From NCBI RefSeq assembly GCF_001653235.2, contig NC_035792.1, forward strand, positions 2,852,001-2,916,000: a DNA stretch of 64,000 nucleotides. The letters run 5' to 3'. This stretch comes from Pochonia chlamydosporia 170 (taxonomy: Eukaryota > Ascomycota > Sordariomycetes > Hypocreales > Clavicipitaceae). A program made the translations under genes and the position numbers. Positions 9,534-21,481 of this stretch are shown in pieces. Position 1 is the first letter of the stretch; each line of letters starts with the position of its first letter. The notes beneath the pieces are model-generated. The model was not told where the DNA came from, ran no database searches, and was given only the letters and a program-made list of their open reading frames with translations.

Positions 9534-12014
9534 ATGCGGCCTCCACGGATCGCCATCATCGTCCTCTTCCTCGCCGCTTCTCTTTTCATCGTATTCCGTG
9601 CCTTGACGACAACCCGAACCAATGCCGTCGCTTCGTATCCGCCGACTCCGCGAACATCAAAGTCCGTATTTGGCTTCATGTACTACAACACGCCATTTTC
9701 TCTCTTCCCTCCCAATGCCGCGATTAGCTTGACCGATGACAATAGCACCTCCTTCGCCGCGCGACCCGCTGCGTTTGGCCCTAAGCTGGCTTCCGCCGGG
9801 TTGAGCGGCCAGCTTTGGGTTGGAAGTGGTTTTGGGGAGGACAGCTTGGATACCGATGGAGAACTTGGGTGCAGCGATTTGCCTGGCTGGGGCAGCTCCA
9901 ACACGAGAGCTTCCCTCAAAAACTCGTTCAAGGTCGGATCATCGAGGGTGGCTTCCGTAAAAACGAAGATGCCTAAGAAAGCAGGTGGCCTGCTCGACTC
10001 CGACAATCGCGAGGCTATTGAGAAGAGCAAGTCGCAGACAAAAGGCTCCAAGAATGACAACACGGATGATTATCTAACTGAGGAGGTGGCTGGTACCCTT
10101 TCTCGGCGCGATGGCTCAACCGGCTCTTCGGGGCACGCCGACATACAATCCATTCAGGAGGCTGCGGAAATCGAGGGCAAAGTTGTCCTGCTCAAACGCG
10201 GTGGGTGTGGTTTCTTAGAGAAGGTCATGTGGGCACAGCGCAGAGGGGCTATTGCTGTTATTGTTGGCGACAATCAGAAGGGCGGGCCATTAATTCAAAT
10301 GTTTGCGCATGGTGATGACGTTGACAATGTCACTGTGCCTTCGGTATTCACCGCGAGGACAACTGCTCAACTGCTGTCGTCATTGACGCAGCCCGGGAGC
10401 TTCATCGAAGACACCCTCGACGACAATGGAAATCCCGTTCTCAAGGTTCAGCAATCCCCTACCGCGAAACAAAAGAAGCGAATCCCCGTGAAGCCAAGGG
10501 CTGCCGCATCCAAGTCTTCAGAGGGCTCGAAAATGAAGCGATCTGTCGAAGAAAAACGAACCAAACCGTTCACGACGAAACCTGCTGAGAAGAGCAAGGG
10601 TAGTGGAGGATTATTTAGCTGGGGCACTGGCTCTCGTTCAGTGGACTCTGACTCCCGGACTGGGCGGTTAGATTGGGTTCTGGTTGACGATTTCAACGAT
10701 GAGAAGGACAAGCTGATCAGTGACACCATGGGAAAAGCGAAGAAGCCCAAGCCCGAGGATGACGGCTTCGTTATTGGTGTGCATGATTGGCGAGACCCGG
10801 ATCTTGTCGGCACTACCGGACAAAAGAATACGGGTGAAAGGGGGACTCTGAAGCACTCTGGATCGAGCAAGTCTGACCACAGAGATGCTGGTACAGCTGT
10901 CAAGCCAAAGGCTGGCGAAGCCGACGCCAAGCACCGTGGTCTCATGTCAAAGATATTTGGAAGCGAGTCAAGTGACACGGCACGGCCTGTCGCCGCAACA
11001 GCTGATGAAGAGGAGGATGTTCCGGATACCCCGCCAAATGATGGATCACAACCGCATGAAGGGCTATGGGTGACAATCACTCCGACAAGCAGCGCCAGCC
11101 CGTTCTTCGACACCCTTCTGGTGCTTGTTATCAGCCCTCTTGTTACCCTGACAGTTGTTTACGCGCTCCTAATCCTCCGAGCCAGGATTCGTAGGAGACG
11201 GTGGAGAGCGCCAAAGTCAGTGGTTGACCAACTCCCTGTCCGAACATATCACACAGTCTCCTCATCATCGCCAAATTTGTCACCAAGATTATTACCGTCT
11301 CCTTCCACTGCCACGCCTACAACTCCATTGCTGCAGCACAGTCCCTCAAGACCAAGGCCCCGTTCAAGAACCACAACAGGCGTAATGGAAAGTGAAAATT
11401 TCCTGGCACCAAGTGCTGCTGTACCGACGCCTCAATCTCCTCGGACCAATCGTCGATCTGAATTTGAGAAGGGTACGGGAGGCTTTTCGGCGGAATGGCG
11501 AAAGTACATGGGACGACAGGTCGAGTGTGTTGTTTGTCTGGAAGAATACGTCGACGGGGTTAGCAGGGTCATGAGTTTGCCCTGCGGCCATGAATTCCAC
11601 GCCGATTGCATGTAAGTTTTGGTTCATCCGAGGGTCTTGTATGCATTATCCACTGACACTTTTTCTAGCACCCCCTGGCTCACCACTCGTCGACGAACGT
11701 GTCCCATCTGCAAGGGTGATGTGGTTCGATCACTGGCACGCGGTAAAGGAAACGGACCTCGATACGACGCATATCGAGAGGACAGTGACGACGACGAGAC
11801 CGACGACGAGGCCGAGGCTGAAGCGTCTGGCTCGGGCTCAGCAGACAGACATTCCGACTTGGAGCAAGGAATTGTACGCTCAGAGGCGAGAGACACGCCA
11901 CAGCAGCCAGATAGAGAAGGTGGTTGGCTGGGCATTTTGTCCAACAGCTTCAATAACAGGACGAGGCAACAACACCGATCACAATCGCCCTCACCAGAGG
12001 ATCGAAACCGTTAG
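9534..12014 (+). CDS. PA-TM-RING type E3 ubiquitin ligase
   Basis: Two exons (9534-11611 and 11669-12014). The intron at 11612-11668 has a GTAAGT donor and splits the RING domain. The product is 807 residues. Domain order: an N-terminal hydrophobic signal anchor (about residues 6-23); a protease-associated (PA) domain (about 200-285, with GKVVLLKRGGCGF); a long charged, low-complexity linker; a membrane segment (about 525-548, TLLVLVISPLVTLTVVYALL) followed by RIRRRRWR; then a C3H2C3 RING-H2 (about 665-709, CVVC...CGHEFHADC...CPIC); and an acidic tail. This is the architecture of Goliath/RNF13/RMR ligases of the endosomal-vacuolar membranes: PA domain lumenal, RING cytosolic, ubiquitinating membrane cargo. 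The unusually long linker sits where the lumenal part should be. Substrates are unknown. Confidence 0.88.
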
Positions 12015-12591
12015 AATTCGTTATTAACGAATCTGCATTAGACGCAATGAATGCATTGTCAGGACCTCTCTACATTTTTGCTTGTTTTTTGTTTTGGAAT
12101 TTGGCGTCTGGCATCTCAGGGAAGAAGCAACTGGTGGATTGTCCACGCTTGTCCGTTTTGCGATTCTGTCTACTAGCGAGCACTGTTTGTTTTTGGGAAT
12201 GGGTCTAGCACGCATGCACTCGTTGTGGGAACGGTTTACTCTCTGTTTATTTATTTTTTTTTTTTTCAAGGCTTGCTTTTGGTCAGGCGGTGACATCTGC
12301 ACAGAGGGCATGTCAACTTCATAACATGGTTGTGCGAGGAGCATACCGTTGTACTGTTGGTGAATAGTGGAAGAGCCTAGTGCATTATACCCCCCTCATG
12401 TGAAGGGAGACCTCTATGATTATGGAGGCCATGAATAACAAGTACGTCAATACTGTCATTGCAGACATCACGTTTGTGTCATTATGTGGAAGAGTGTGAT
12501 GTGTAGCAGGTTGTATGGTTCCATCGATTTACAGGACTGGGATTTAATCCAAAGTATCGTCTATTTAAATTCTAAACTTTTATATTACCGC
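12015..12591. other. Convergent 3' intergenic region
   Basis: This 577-bp interval lies between the converging RING and aspartate-semialdehyde dehydrogenase genes. It contains a poly-T tract near 12249-12266 and AT-rich presumed 3' UTRs. No gene is seen. Confidence 0.6.
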
Positions 12592-13841
12592 TCAGATGTA
12601 CCCTTTGAGAACAGCAGCCTCAGCATTAAGTATAGACGAGCCGGCAGCTCCAATGACAGCTAGTCAACGTTAGTAAACTCGTGCAAACATCTATCATGAT
12701 AGAGGGAAGAAACTCACTATTATGACTCAACGCCGTAAATTTGAGATCAAAAATCCCGCTCTCATCCTCCCTCACCCGCCCAACACTCACGGTATACCCA
12801 TTCCCCAAATCCCTATCCAACCGTGGCTGAGGACGATCAGGCTCATCAAACACCCAAATCGCAGGACTAGGCGCCGAGGGACACCCCAGCGTCTGCGCCT
12901 CGGCCACATATTTCCTCAGCGCGGCCTTGCACTCCTCCGCCGAGGGGGCAGGCTGCCTCTCAAACTTGAGACTCACACACGCGGTGTGCCCATCCATGAC
13001 AGGCACGCGGTTACACGTCGCTGACACGCGGAGACCTTCCTGTTCGACGAACGCGGATTTCGAGTCGTTGATCTGTCCGAGGATCTTGCGTGCCTCCGTC
13101 TCCAGCTTGTCTTCCTCACCGGCGATGTAGGGCACCACATTGTCAATGATGTCCATGGACGAGACGCCGGGGTATCCTGCGCCGGAGACGGCCTGCATAG
13201 TGACGATGGAGACGGTTGATATGCGGCCGAAGGAGGCTTGGAGGGCGGCAAAGGGCCCCACGAGCCCTATCACCGCGCAGTTGGAGTTGCATACGAGGAA
13301 GCCCTTGTTTAGGTTGTTCGTCTTGCGTTGGTGCGGGATGAGGTCCAGGTGCGAGAGGTTGACGGTCGGTACGACGAGAGGCACGAGCGGGTCGCGGCGG
13401 TGGTTTTTGGCGTTGGAGAAGATGGGGATTTCGGAGCGGACGAATTCCTGCTCTAGGAATTTGTTAGTTGCGCTTTGTGATGGGTATTTTGGGGGGGATG
13501 GTTACCAATTTCACCGGCCACGTCAGAGTCCAGCCCGGAAAAGACGACGTCGCAGTCGGCGAATTCGCTGGCTTTGCATTCTCGCACCGTCATCTCGGCA
13601 ATGGAGCTGCTCATGGGGGCGGCTTGCTTCCATCGCACGGCGTCTTTGTACTTCTTGCCGGCGGAGCGGGAGGATGCGCCTATGGCGTGGAGCTTGAGGG
13701 AGGGGTGGTTGGCGAGGAGGAGGATGAAGCGCTGGCCTACGGAGCCGGTTGCTCCCAGGACGCCTGTTTCTGTTAGTATTGGTGATTTATGGGTGGTGGG
13801 ATGGACGTACCGCATTTCTTGGTAGGGAATTGAGTGGCCAT
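12592..13841 (-). CDS. HOM2: Aspartate-semialdehyde dehydrogenase
   Basis: Four exons (13841-13811, 13763-13506, 13452-12718, 12659-12592) join in frame to 363 residues, the usual length for the fungal enzyme. It reduces aspartyl phosphate to aspartate semialdehyde with NADPH, at the branch to threonine, methionine and isoleucine; the enzyme is absent from animals. Seen: the nucleotide-binding motif [13 protein letters not shown] at about residue 11, the active-site cysteine in NSNCAVIGL (about Cys153), and the conserved block [14 protein letters not shown]. The end reads [16 protein letters not shown]. All three introns have clear branch sites (ACTAAC or CTAACA) near their AG. It is presumably cytosolic, with no targeting peptide. 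Convergent with the RING gene; the PQ-loop gene downstream of its promoter is on the same strand. Confidence 0.95.
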
Positions 13842-14341
13842 GGTGGATTTGTCCCCGGTGGAAGATGATTGATGCCACGGACGGAAGGGGGAGGTGGTGA
13901 TATTGCGTTGGGATGTTGGGAGGTGTAGGTTGCGTGAGTCAAAATATCACGAAAGGGTCAATGTGCATGCCGGTTCTCGCAGCTGCGACTTTTTGATGGA
14001 ACCCCGCTGTTATCGGCCCCGCCATCGGAGGGGGAGGGGGGGGACATGTGCTCCGCTGCTGGTTCATGTGGGAATGACGTTTTGTTTGTGGTTGTGTTAC
14101 ACGGCGTTGAGACAGCACAGACGTAATGGTTTGTATGCAAATTCGATTATATCTTAATGACAGTATCTTCCACTATGCAAGACTCCCAGCCATGCTCCTG
14201 TTTCTACTCAGTCTTCCCAAACCAATGTACTCTGTACGCCGAATGATGCAACATGATAATCCTACCTGCAATGCGGAAAACTTATGAAGAAAGAACAGAA
14301 ACCCGAACAAAAAAGACGTGATACCATTAGTGGTGGATTAT
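13842..14341. other. Promoter of HOM2-like gene / 3' flank of PQ-loop gene
   Basis: A 500-bp interval. The HOM2-like gene is transcribed away from it and the PQ-loop gene ends into it. A G-rich run lies at 14027-14042. No gene is seen and no individual regulatory site is claimed. Confidence 0.5.
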
Positions 14342-15715
14342 TCATTGGCTGGCAGACAGTCTGCGGGAATTGTCGCCGTATATGCGGAACTGCACAAAAA
14401 TGGTTGAGTCTTCGACCATTGTGCCCAGGGAGCCGAGCAGCCAGGGAAGCGCATTGAGGAGGTACTCCTTGTTCTGGGAGTACGAAATGAGACTCAGACC
14501 ATATGTCATATTTCCCGTGAGTGACAGCATGAAGAACAAAAGTGACAGGCCTGCATGGTTGGTTAGTCGCGTGATGTGGTGGTTGTGCAAGCAACGTGTG
14601 TGGCAGCTCACCCTCGCAGGACTTTTCCTGGTAGTTTTTGAAAATTTGCGGCAGTCTCGCGCTGAAAGGGGCTCAGGTCAGTATTGTGACAATGTCTGGT
14701 GTTGGAATCTCGTCTCTTTCTTACCAGAGATAGAATAGCGCGCTGACGTAGCCGAGCGCCAATCCAAACTTCGCCTTCAAATCGTCCGCCTCGGACGGGT
14801 CTGGCACTCCGGCCCCATTGTCGGGGATGCCGTCGTCGCCGTCCCATGCGCCCGCCTTGTACGAAATAAACCAGCCTGCGAAGCCGACGAGATACACAGC
14901 CACCAGGCCGAGCAGGTTGTTCAACCATGGCCGCCGCTCTGGTGTCTCATCTTCGCCTGTCACCACCTTCCGGATGGGCTCGAGGGCGCTTTCGCGGTGC
15001 GTGTCGTGTCGGATCAGCGAACCGGGCAGGTCGGTCGAGCTTCTGCGGCGTCTTCCGAGAAGGGGTGACTCTTCAGATGCTTCGGCTGCTAGGGCGGCTT
15101 GGTCTAGTGAGGCTCGGTGGGCGGCGGCACGTCTTCGAGCGGCCTTGGCTTTGTAATAGCCCGTTTGTGAGATGAGAATGGCATCGAGGAAGCAGAAATA
15201 CGTGGCGAGTGCGATCGCACTTGGTGCCAGTTTGGTGAACAGGGCACCTATCCAACGTGAAGTGTTAGCAAGTACCCTCGGCTATGTCTGATGCTGCTGT
15301 GCAGAGTGTCCACAGTGCATCTAGTAGACTCTGGTAACGACGGTAGAGCAGCATGAGCATTGGCTACGGTACGCCCTCGGTGAATGCGACGTGATACAGC
15401 GTGCGGATGGACTCACCTATGAGATTTGACACATCGCCCAAGAGCCAGACGATCAAAAATGCCATGCTCAGTCCATCTGCGCTCTTGGCCTTGTAATTGG
15501 CAATCAACTGGGGAAGCTAAACGGAGATAGGGTCAGCAACCTCTTCGTCCATTGTTGGAAGCCGGCTTGATGCTCAACATGTAGCAGGTTTTCAGACTCA
15601 CCAAGAGACAAATCCAAGCTGTCAGGCTGACACTGCCGAAAATGCCAGACAGTGCTTGACCCCAAGACATTGCAGCCCCCATTGCAGCAAACGCCGCAGG
15701 AGCAAAGGAAGCCAT
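14342..15715 (-). CDS. PQ-loop repeat vacuolar amino-acid transporter (Ypq type)
   Basis: Five exons (15715-15602, 15516-15417, 15247-14725, 14661-14612, 14550-14342) give 331 residues. Two PQ-loop repeats are visible: LLPQLIANYKAKSADGLSMA near residue 38 and ARLPQIFKNYQEKSCEGLSL near 245. Each opens a three-helix bundle, so seven membrane helices are expected. A polar loop with acidic and RRRR stretches separates the halves. This is the layout of the yeast Ypq1/2/3 and human PQLC2 family, which export cationic amino acids (Lys, Arg, His) or cystine from the vacuole. Start chosen at 15715, the first true ATG of the frame. The third intron-exon step and the short 50-nt exon are supported by continuity of the second PQ loop. 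Substrate cannot be told from sequence. Confidence 0.87.
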
Positions 15716-17578
15716 ATCGTAGGTGGTGCTCTCTAGCGACGCCGCTGCTCCCCGCACAACTTGGAATCAAGAGGAGAAAAGTGAAGTCGAAGAGTAGGCA
15801 GAGAATGGTGAAAAAAGTCGAATGCTTGGTCGAGAACGAGGCGACAAACAGTTTAAGTCTATCCAATACGGGAGCGCAATGGCTGTCTGTGGAAGGAAAA
15901 TGCTGCGTCTCAGCTCACGAGATCAATTGCAGAGGAGGGTCGGATCGTGGCAGAATCAGAGTCAAAGAAGCCTTTGTCCACTTCCGCTTGAGCAATAGCG
16001 AGTGTCAGCCGGGCTCTCTTATCGATGGATCTGGTATCTGGGGTGGAAAGTTGAGGAATATGACAACGCTGATTGGCTGAATCTGCTATCAGGGTCGTCC
16101 GGCTTCGGGCGTGTGACGCACCTAGCGGCATGAAAATGTGGGGGGTCTTGGGGGAGGTTCCAGTGGATGGCGGCGGATGCACGCAGATTGACGGGTCGTC
16201 GCTGCACGGCTGTGCACACGCTGCAGATTGAGGCCCATCTGTGGAATAGCTTCGAGGTTGGTGTGTATTGTCATGGCTGAGTGTGGGCTTTTTGGGCAAT
16301 GCTTTTCAATGTTGAGTGCACGCCAAGTGCGACATGCATGCAGGAAGGGTTATCGCGGGTGCGGGAAGACCGTGTCAGCGCCGCCACTGGGAGTGAATGT
16401 GTGCCAATCTCCAGTTCTCGTCTTGTTGGAACATTGAAGCTTCAAATTAAACGAGTCGCTGAGATTGACTTGAGCTCTGCCCTAAATTTGAAACAAAATG
16501 CATCGCCTTTCCAAAGGGTCAGATACTCATGACCTTGCAAGGACTTGAAGTTTATTCTGCTTAGACATGTCCTGGTCAGGGTCGCTCGGGTCTTATCAAT
16601 TGCTGCTCACAATGCAAAGCAAATGCAATACAGTGGTGGACAACACCACCTGAAGCTGCAGTGACACTAGCCATCACTCCATCTCAGCCAAGTTGAGGTG
16701 TTCAGCTCGGAGCCTGAGCCGTCCATTACAACAACCAGACATCAAATATGAGTACAGAAAGGTCCAGTCGGCTTGCCAATATCGATTTCACACTACCGCC
16801 AGCTGCTTGCTAGAGAAGCAAAAGTTCAATGCTTTCTCCAGCCCGCCTATGACCCCTGGTCAGCCAACAGTGAATGTTTCAATACGCCCATTCGGTACTG
16901 AATGGTCCAGTCGCAGATAGCAAAGCAATTCTTGGCTTCGGCTGAACTTGGTCTGATAATACATCGCCAGACATTTACTCCGTAGTCACCTAGGATAATC
17001 AGTGTGACTCGCCGTCAACGCTGATATCACCAGCGCCATGCAAGGCTGCATGTGTGGTGGTAGCTATGCAATATTGCAACGCCGTTTCACGTGGCACGAC
17101 GCCATCGCATTGATTCGCTCTGGATCCTCGACTTGCATACGGCCCTCCGCGTTTCACTGCCAACTTGCAACCAAATGACTGGGCGGCAGCCTTCTACCAG
17201 ATTCAAATACACACAGCATGCATGGATGAAAGTTGGTCTTGGGTGGTCTGGTTGGGTCGGGTCACCTGAACAGCGGCCTAGCGGACTCAACACGCGCCTG
17301 AGAGCTTGACGCGTCGGGTCAACTGGTCTGGTGAGTTGAGGCACCACTAGACCTGGTCTGATACCAGACACCAGCTGCCTGTTCAGCTGCTCAGCCAGGC
17401 GTCGATCCAAACAGCTCCATCAACATGAGCCTTGTTATTATATATTATCACTGGTGCTAGTCCTGTCCTGTTCTATTCCTGATTATCGCATTTTGCGCCA
17501 CTCCCGCTGACTCCTTGGGCCATTTACCATCTTCAACAACACGCTGAAGAACCAAACATCGCAGCGCCGTGCGGAATC
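15716..17578. other. Promoter region of PQ-loop and nuclease genes
   Basis: An intergenic region of about 1.9 kb between divergent genes. No supportable reading frame. CTGGTCTGG motifs sit at 17230-17360. A TATATATTA stretch near 17440-17449 lies about 130 bp before the nuclease start and could be its TATA region. Confidence 0.55.
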
Positions 17579-18653
17579 ATGAAGGCTTCGCTTGCTGCTC
17601 TGGCCCTCGGGCTTGCAACGGTGCCTGGCACAGCTGCTTGGGGTTGTAGGTTCCCATCTCAAACTCCAGAACACGATTGACCGGACACACTCACGCAGAC
17701 ATGGAACTGGTGTCACAACATGTGCTAACAGTTGAAACTGCAGCTTTGGGCCACATTACCACCGCTTATCTAGCTGGCCATTTCGTCGCCAACACCACGG
17801 AAGCATTCTTCAAGGATCTCTTGCGCAGCCAAGATGACGACTACATGGCCAAGGTAGCCTCGTGGGCCGACTCCATCCGCTACACGAAATGGGGTCGTTT
17901 CACAAAGAACTTTCACTTCATTGACGCCCACGATAAGCCGCCACAGTCGTGCAACGTCGACTTCAAACGAGACTGCAAGGAGGACGGCTGCGTGATCAGC
18001 GCCTTGGCCAACTATACACAGCAGTCGCTGGACTCATCTTTACCTGCTTGGCGCCGTGCCCAGGCTGCCAAGTTTGTCATTCACTTTGTCGGCGATCTAC
18101 ATCAGCCGTTGCACAACGAGGACGTAGCTCTGGGCGGAAATCGCATCCACGTGCTGTGGGACGGCAAAGAGTACAACCTTCATCATGTTTGGGACACTTC
18201 AATCGCAGAGAAGTGGATTGGTGGCGTGCGTGGCAAGCCATATCCCATTGCTGAGAGATGGGCGAACCAACTTGCTGGTGAAATCAACCATGGCAAGTTT
18301 GCTAGTGAGAAGAGCGCATGGTTGAAGGATCTCAACTTTGCCGATGCAACTGAGACGGCAATGGCTTGGTCGAGAGAAGCCAATGCATTCGTTTGCTCTC
18401 ACGGTGCGTGCTTGACTTCCCGGAGAAACACTGCTGGAATATCTGGATTCATACTAACAAGCCAATAGTGCTACCAGAAGGCCCAACGGCTATTGTAGGC
18501 CAGGAACTTGGCGGCGATTACTTCAAAAAGGCCGGTCCAGTTATCGAGAGGCAGGTTGCGCGTGCTGGCTACCGAATGGCCTTTTGGCTAGATAGCATTG
18601 CTGAAGGATATGCCGCTGGCAAGCAAGAGGGAGACACCTCATTTGAGCTATAG
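17579..18653 (+). CDS. Secreted S1/P1-type nuclease
   Basis: Three exons (17579-17645, 17744-18403, 18469-18653) give 303 residues. An 18-20 residue signal peptide (MKASLAALALGLATVPGTAA) is followed directly by the mature start WG-x-LGH, where Trp1 and its His provide zinc ligands in P1 nuclease. Other ligands of the three-zinc site are visible in order: Asp in ASWADSIRY, His in NFHFID, His/Asp/His in IHFVGDLHQPLH, and His/Asp in LHHVWD. Family members are extracellular Zn-dependent endonucleases and 3'-nucleotidases acting on single-stranded RNA and DNA. The likely role is nucleic-acid scavenging for phosphate and purines. Intron 1 ends after a TGCTAAC branch site; the first intron falls exactly at the leader/mature junction. 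The CTGGTCTGG cluster 220-350 bp upstream is a possible control region. Confidence 0.92.
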
Positions 18654-21481
18654 AGTAGACAAAAGAACAATATAGACTGTTCGTCACGCATATTTCGTTG
18701 TAACCCGGAGCCGATTCATCCGCACTCGCATGGATGCTGTCTTGACGCTGCCGGCGCTGATTGTCTCATGTTTTCGCCGCCCGTCAGCCAAAGTGAAAGG
18801 GTCATCTGCCATCCGAGAAATCCCAAGAGTCAAGGCGAAACGAATCGATGCCGATTATGACGTGGTTCCACGGCTCTGTTTCCAGAGATTCCACATTCGT
18901 TTTCAGTATCATCGGCAACTGTTTGCCTAGCTTAATTGACACCACAACACTTGGGACGAAATATGTCAGAATGGGGCACAGGTTCGGGTGTACTTTGTGA
19001 TGGAGAACCCCTGGATATGCTTCGTCCATGACTTTAGCCCTACACCTGTGGCCGCAATTGTTACAAGTTCCGAGGTGGCTGCCCGGCCGGGACCCTGTTT
19101 CAAGAATCGGTGGCACAGCGAGTCCCCGTCATGCGTCTGCCAATTCCAATGCCTTGCACATGGCTGCATTACGGCGGGCAGGTCAAGGGAATAACACGGT
19201 CCTGTAATATTCAATCCGAAGGAGTCAAGAAGGATTGACAAATCACCCGCCTTACGTTTTCCCAGCCATGGTCTTGTAGTGCTTTTCGTCAGGGTTCCCT
19301 CCCACTTTGGGTATCAGGGTCGAAGCGTGCTGGAGAGGTAGGCCACGTCAAGGTAGTTTCACCTGTCATCGAATCTGAATGCCAATTCTGTTCGTCGAAG
19401 CTATGCGAATCCCCATTCTTGAAAGGCGAGAGCTGCCCTAAAGTGTTCTTTGGCTTTGAAATAAGGTGTGTCTGAAGTCTGTGAATAAGAGCAGGTGGCT
19501 CGGAAGGTTCCTAGAAAAACTGTTCAATAGCCCAAATGCAACGACCAAGGATAAACCTAGCGACAGAAGGCGGAACATGACATTACAAATTCTAGACTGC
19601 ATTGAATCCCCGGGTCCAATGTTTCTTGCGAGGCAGCAAACGGCCAGCTCCCATCCGAACTCCATGCTTGAGTTATTTGCTCCAGTTCTCCCCGATCTGG
19701 GACGGAACCGGAGTATGCTGACATGACATGACACGCAATGCCAATGCCAAGCTAAAATTGATCAGAGGAAGACGGAAAGAACAGACCATCACAGTTCTCC
19801 ATAGGGCCAACGAACGACTTCTGAAAAGTCCACTCTGGAGCTAGGGTACTCGTCTGGGGGACATGCGTTGATGGTCGGTTGGATGAATAGTATTATCCCA
19901 TTGTTGTATTGCCTTTGACCAGACAAAGCAGCAAAGTGCAATCTGACAGATGCAGGTCCGCAAACGGTGAGTGTCATATTCAGGCGATCGCGCTTTCCAT
20001 CCAATCTTGCGCAAAGATGAAATCCTTCGGGGGTTGCCTCTCGGTAAACGGCACATTACTATGACTAGTCAGACTGTCAGACTGAGGCATCATGTTGGCC
20101 GTTGGCCGCAGGGTGCAATGAATGGCCCCATGGAGGAATCCTGCGCCATGAAATTCTAGCGCTGGATGGATGGCACTACAAAGAAACCAGCGTCAGAGAG
20201 GTGCATAGTTGAAAGCAAATTTCCCTCTGGTCGCTCAAACAATGGTGCTTCGGTCGTCTTGTTCGAGGCGTGCTTCAAGGAGACGACTAGACGAAACATC
20301 GATTGTGTCTGGGGCAGCCCACTGGTAAAATGGTAGCACGTCATTGGCCGAATTGGCGGTTCAGTGGTTCGGGAAGGAGCCCGTGACATGGGCTGCCGAC
20401 AGGCGTGAGACAGATGGAGCCGCAAACTCTCTTCCAACTTCACCTCCTTCTCGTATGGTTCCTCCATTTCTCGCCGCTTTTGGCGTTGCATACCCTGTTC
20501 TATTGTCACGCATCTCGTGTGTCAACCAGGACACCCCCATGGATTGCCATGTCGGAGAAGTGTTCGCAGTTACCGGGCCCCAAGGCGGTTTGTGCCCCGT
20601 GCCGTGGTCTCTGAGCGATGGGACTTGTCATCAGTCCCAACCCCAATATCCTGGCAACGCTGTGCGGAGTGTCTGTCAGGCCATCTAACCCTGATGCTAG
20701 CTAACCTTCTTTCCTTTTCAGTTGTAGTTCCTGTGTCTGTTGTGCACTCTGATGACAACCCTGCTCGTTTGTGGTTTGTCTCGTCTCGTCCACCGGACGC
20801 TAACGCAAGGCCCGACTTGGCGGCTGCGTTTCCAAGACGAGGAGAGCCAAGGGCCCTAGTTTTTCTCTCTCTCTCTTTACCGTTCTTCAAGTTTGATGTT
20901 GCTGTGCAAGGCTCCCATCTCCCATGCCTCTTCAGAGCACTCCCTCCGCTTTTGCTCCGGTCACTACGAGGAGACGCCTTCCAACCTACCTGCCCCTGTT
21001 GTGGCAGTTTGATCTCCGTCCTTGTGGATATGGCTTGATGTGGAATTGTCTGATGGTTGACGGACATGGCCTGCCTGCCATGTTTCCGTGACACCGGTCT
21101 AGTTTCGTGAACACTGGGGCGTAAGCCGGATTTCCGGCTTGTCATCGTCTCCCCTGCGTACTTATAATAGAGGTCTTGGCATCCGACAGAGTATATTGCA
21201 ACGATGTCTCCTCGTGCTTGCTGTGTTTGATCTTTTTCCTTTCGTTCCTTTCCTCATCCAAACCTTTGCCGCTCCTTTGGTAACTCGCCGGCCGTGTTCC
21301 TCTGTTTGCGGTGTGTGGCCTGTGTGCTGTATCCATTCGTTCTTTGTATTTTCTTAACGGACCCTCCCTTTCTACTTCTACATACTGGTCTGGAACCATT
21401 TATTTTACTCTATTTATATCGAACGCGTATTGGAGCTACACTTTCTACACGACAAGTCGACGACAAACAAACAATACAGCC
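18654..21481. other. Long gene-free region upstream of repeat-rich secreted gene
   Basis: About 2.8 kb with no supportable gene. The last 600 bp is pyrimidine-rich (for example CTCTCTCTCTCT near 20867-20879) and probably forms the promoter and a long 5' UTR of the gene starting at 21482. TATA-like sequences lie at 21168-21174 (TTATAATA) and 21412-21420 (TATTTATAT). Confidence 0.5.

Noticed and set aside
10448..11113. Minus-strand frame of 221 codons inside the RING gene
   Set aside because: It overlaps the linker of a well-supported gene and shows no domain or intron signals.
12249..12266. Poly-T tracts here and at 34309-34332, 35013-35038 and 39836-39845 as retroelement tails
   Set aside because: No adjoining reverse-transcriptase sequence or target duplications were seen; simple slippage tracts are enough.
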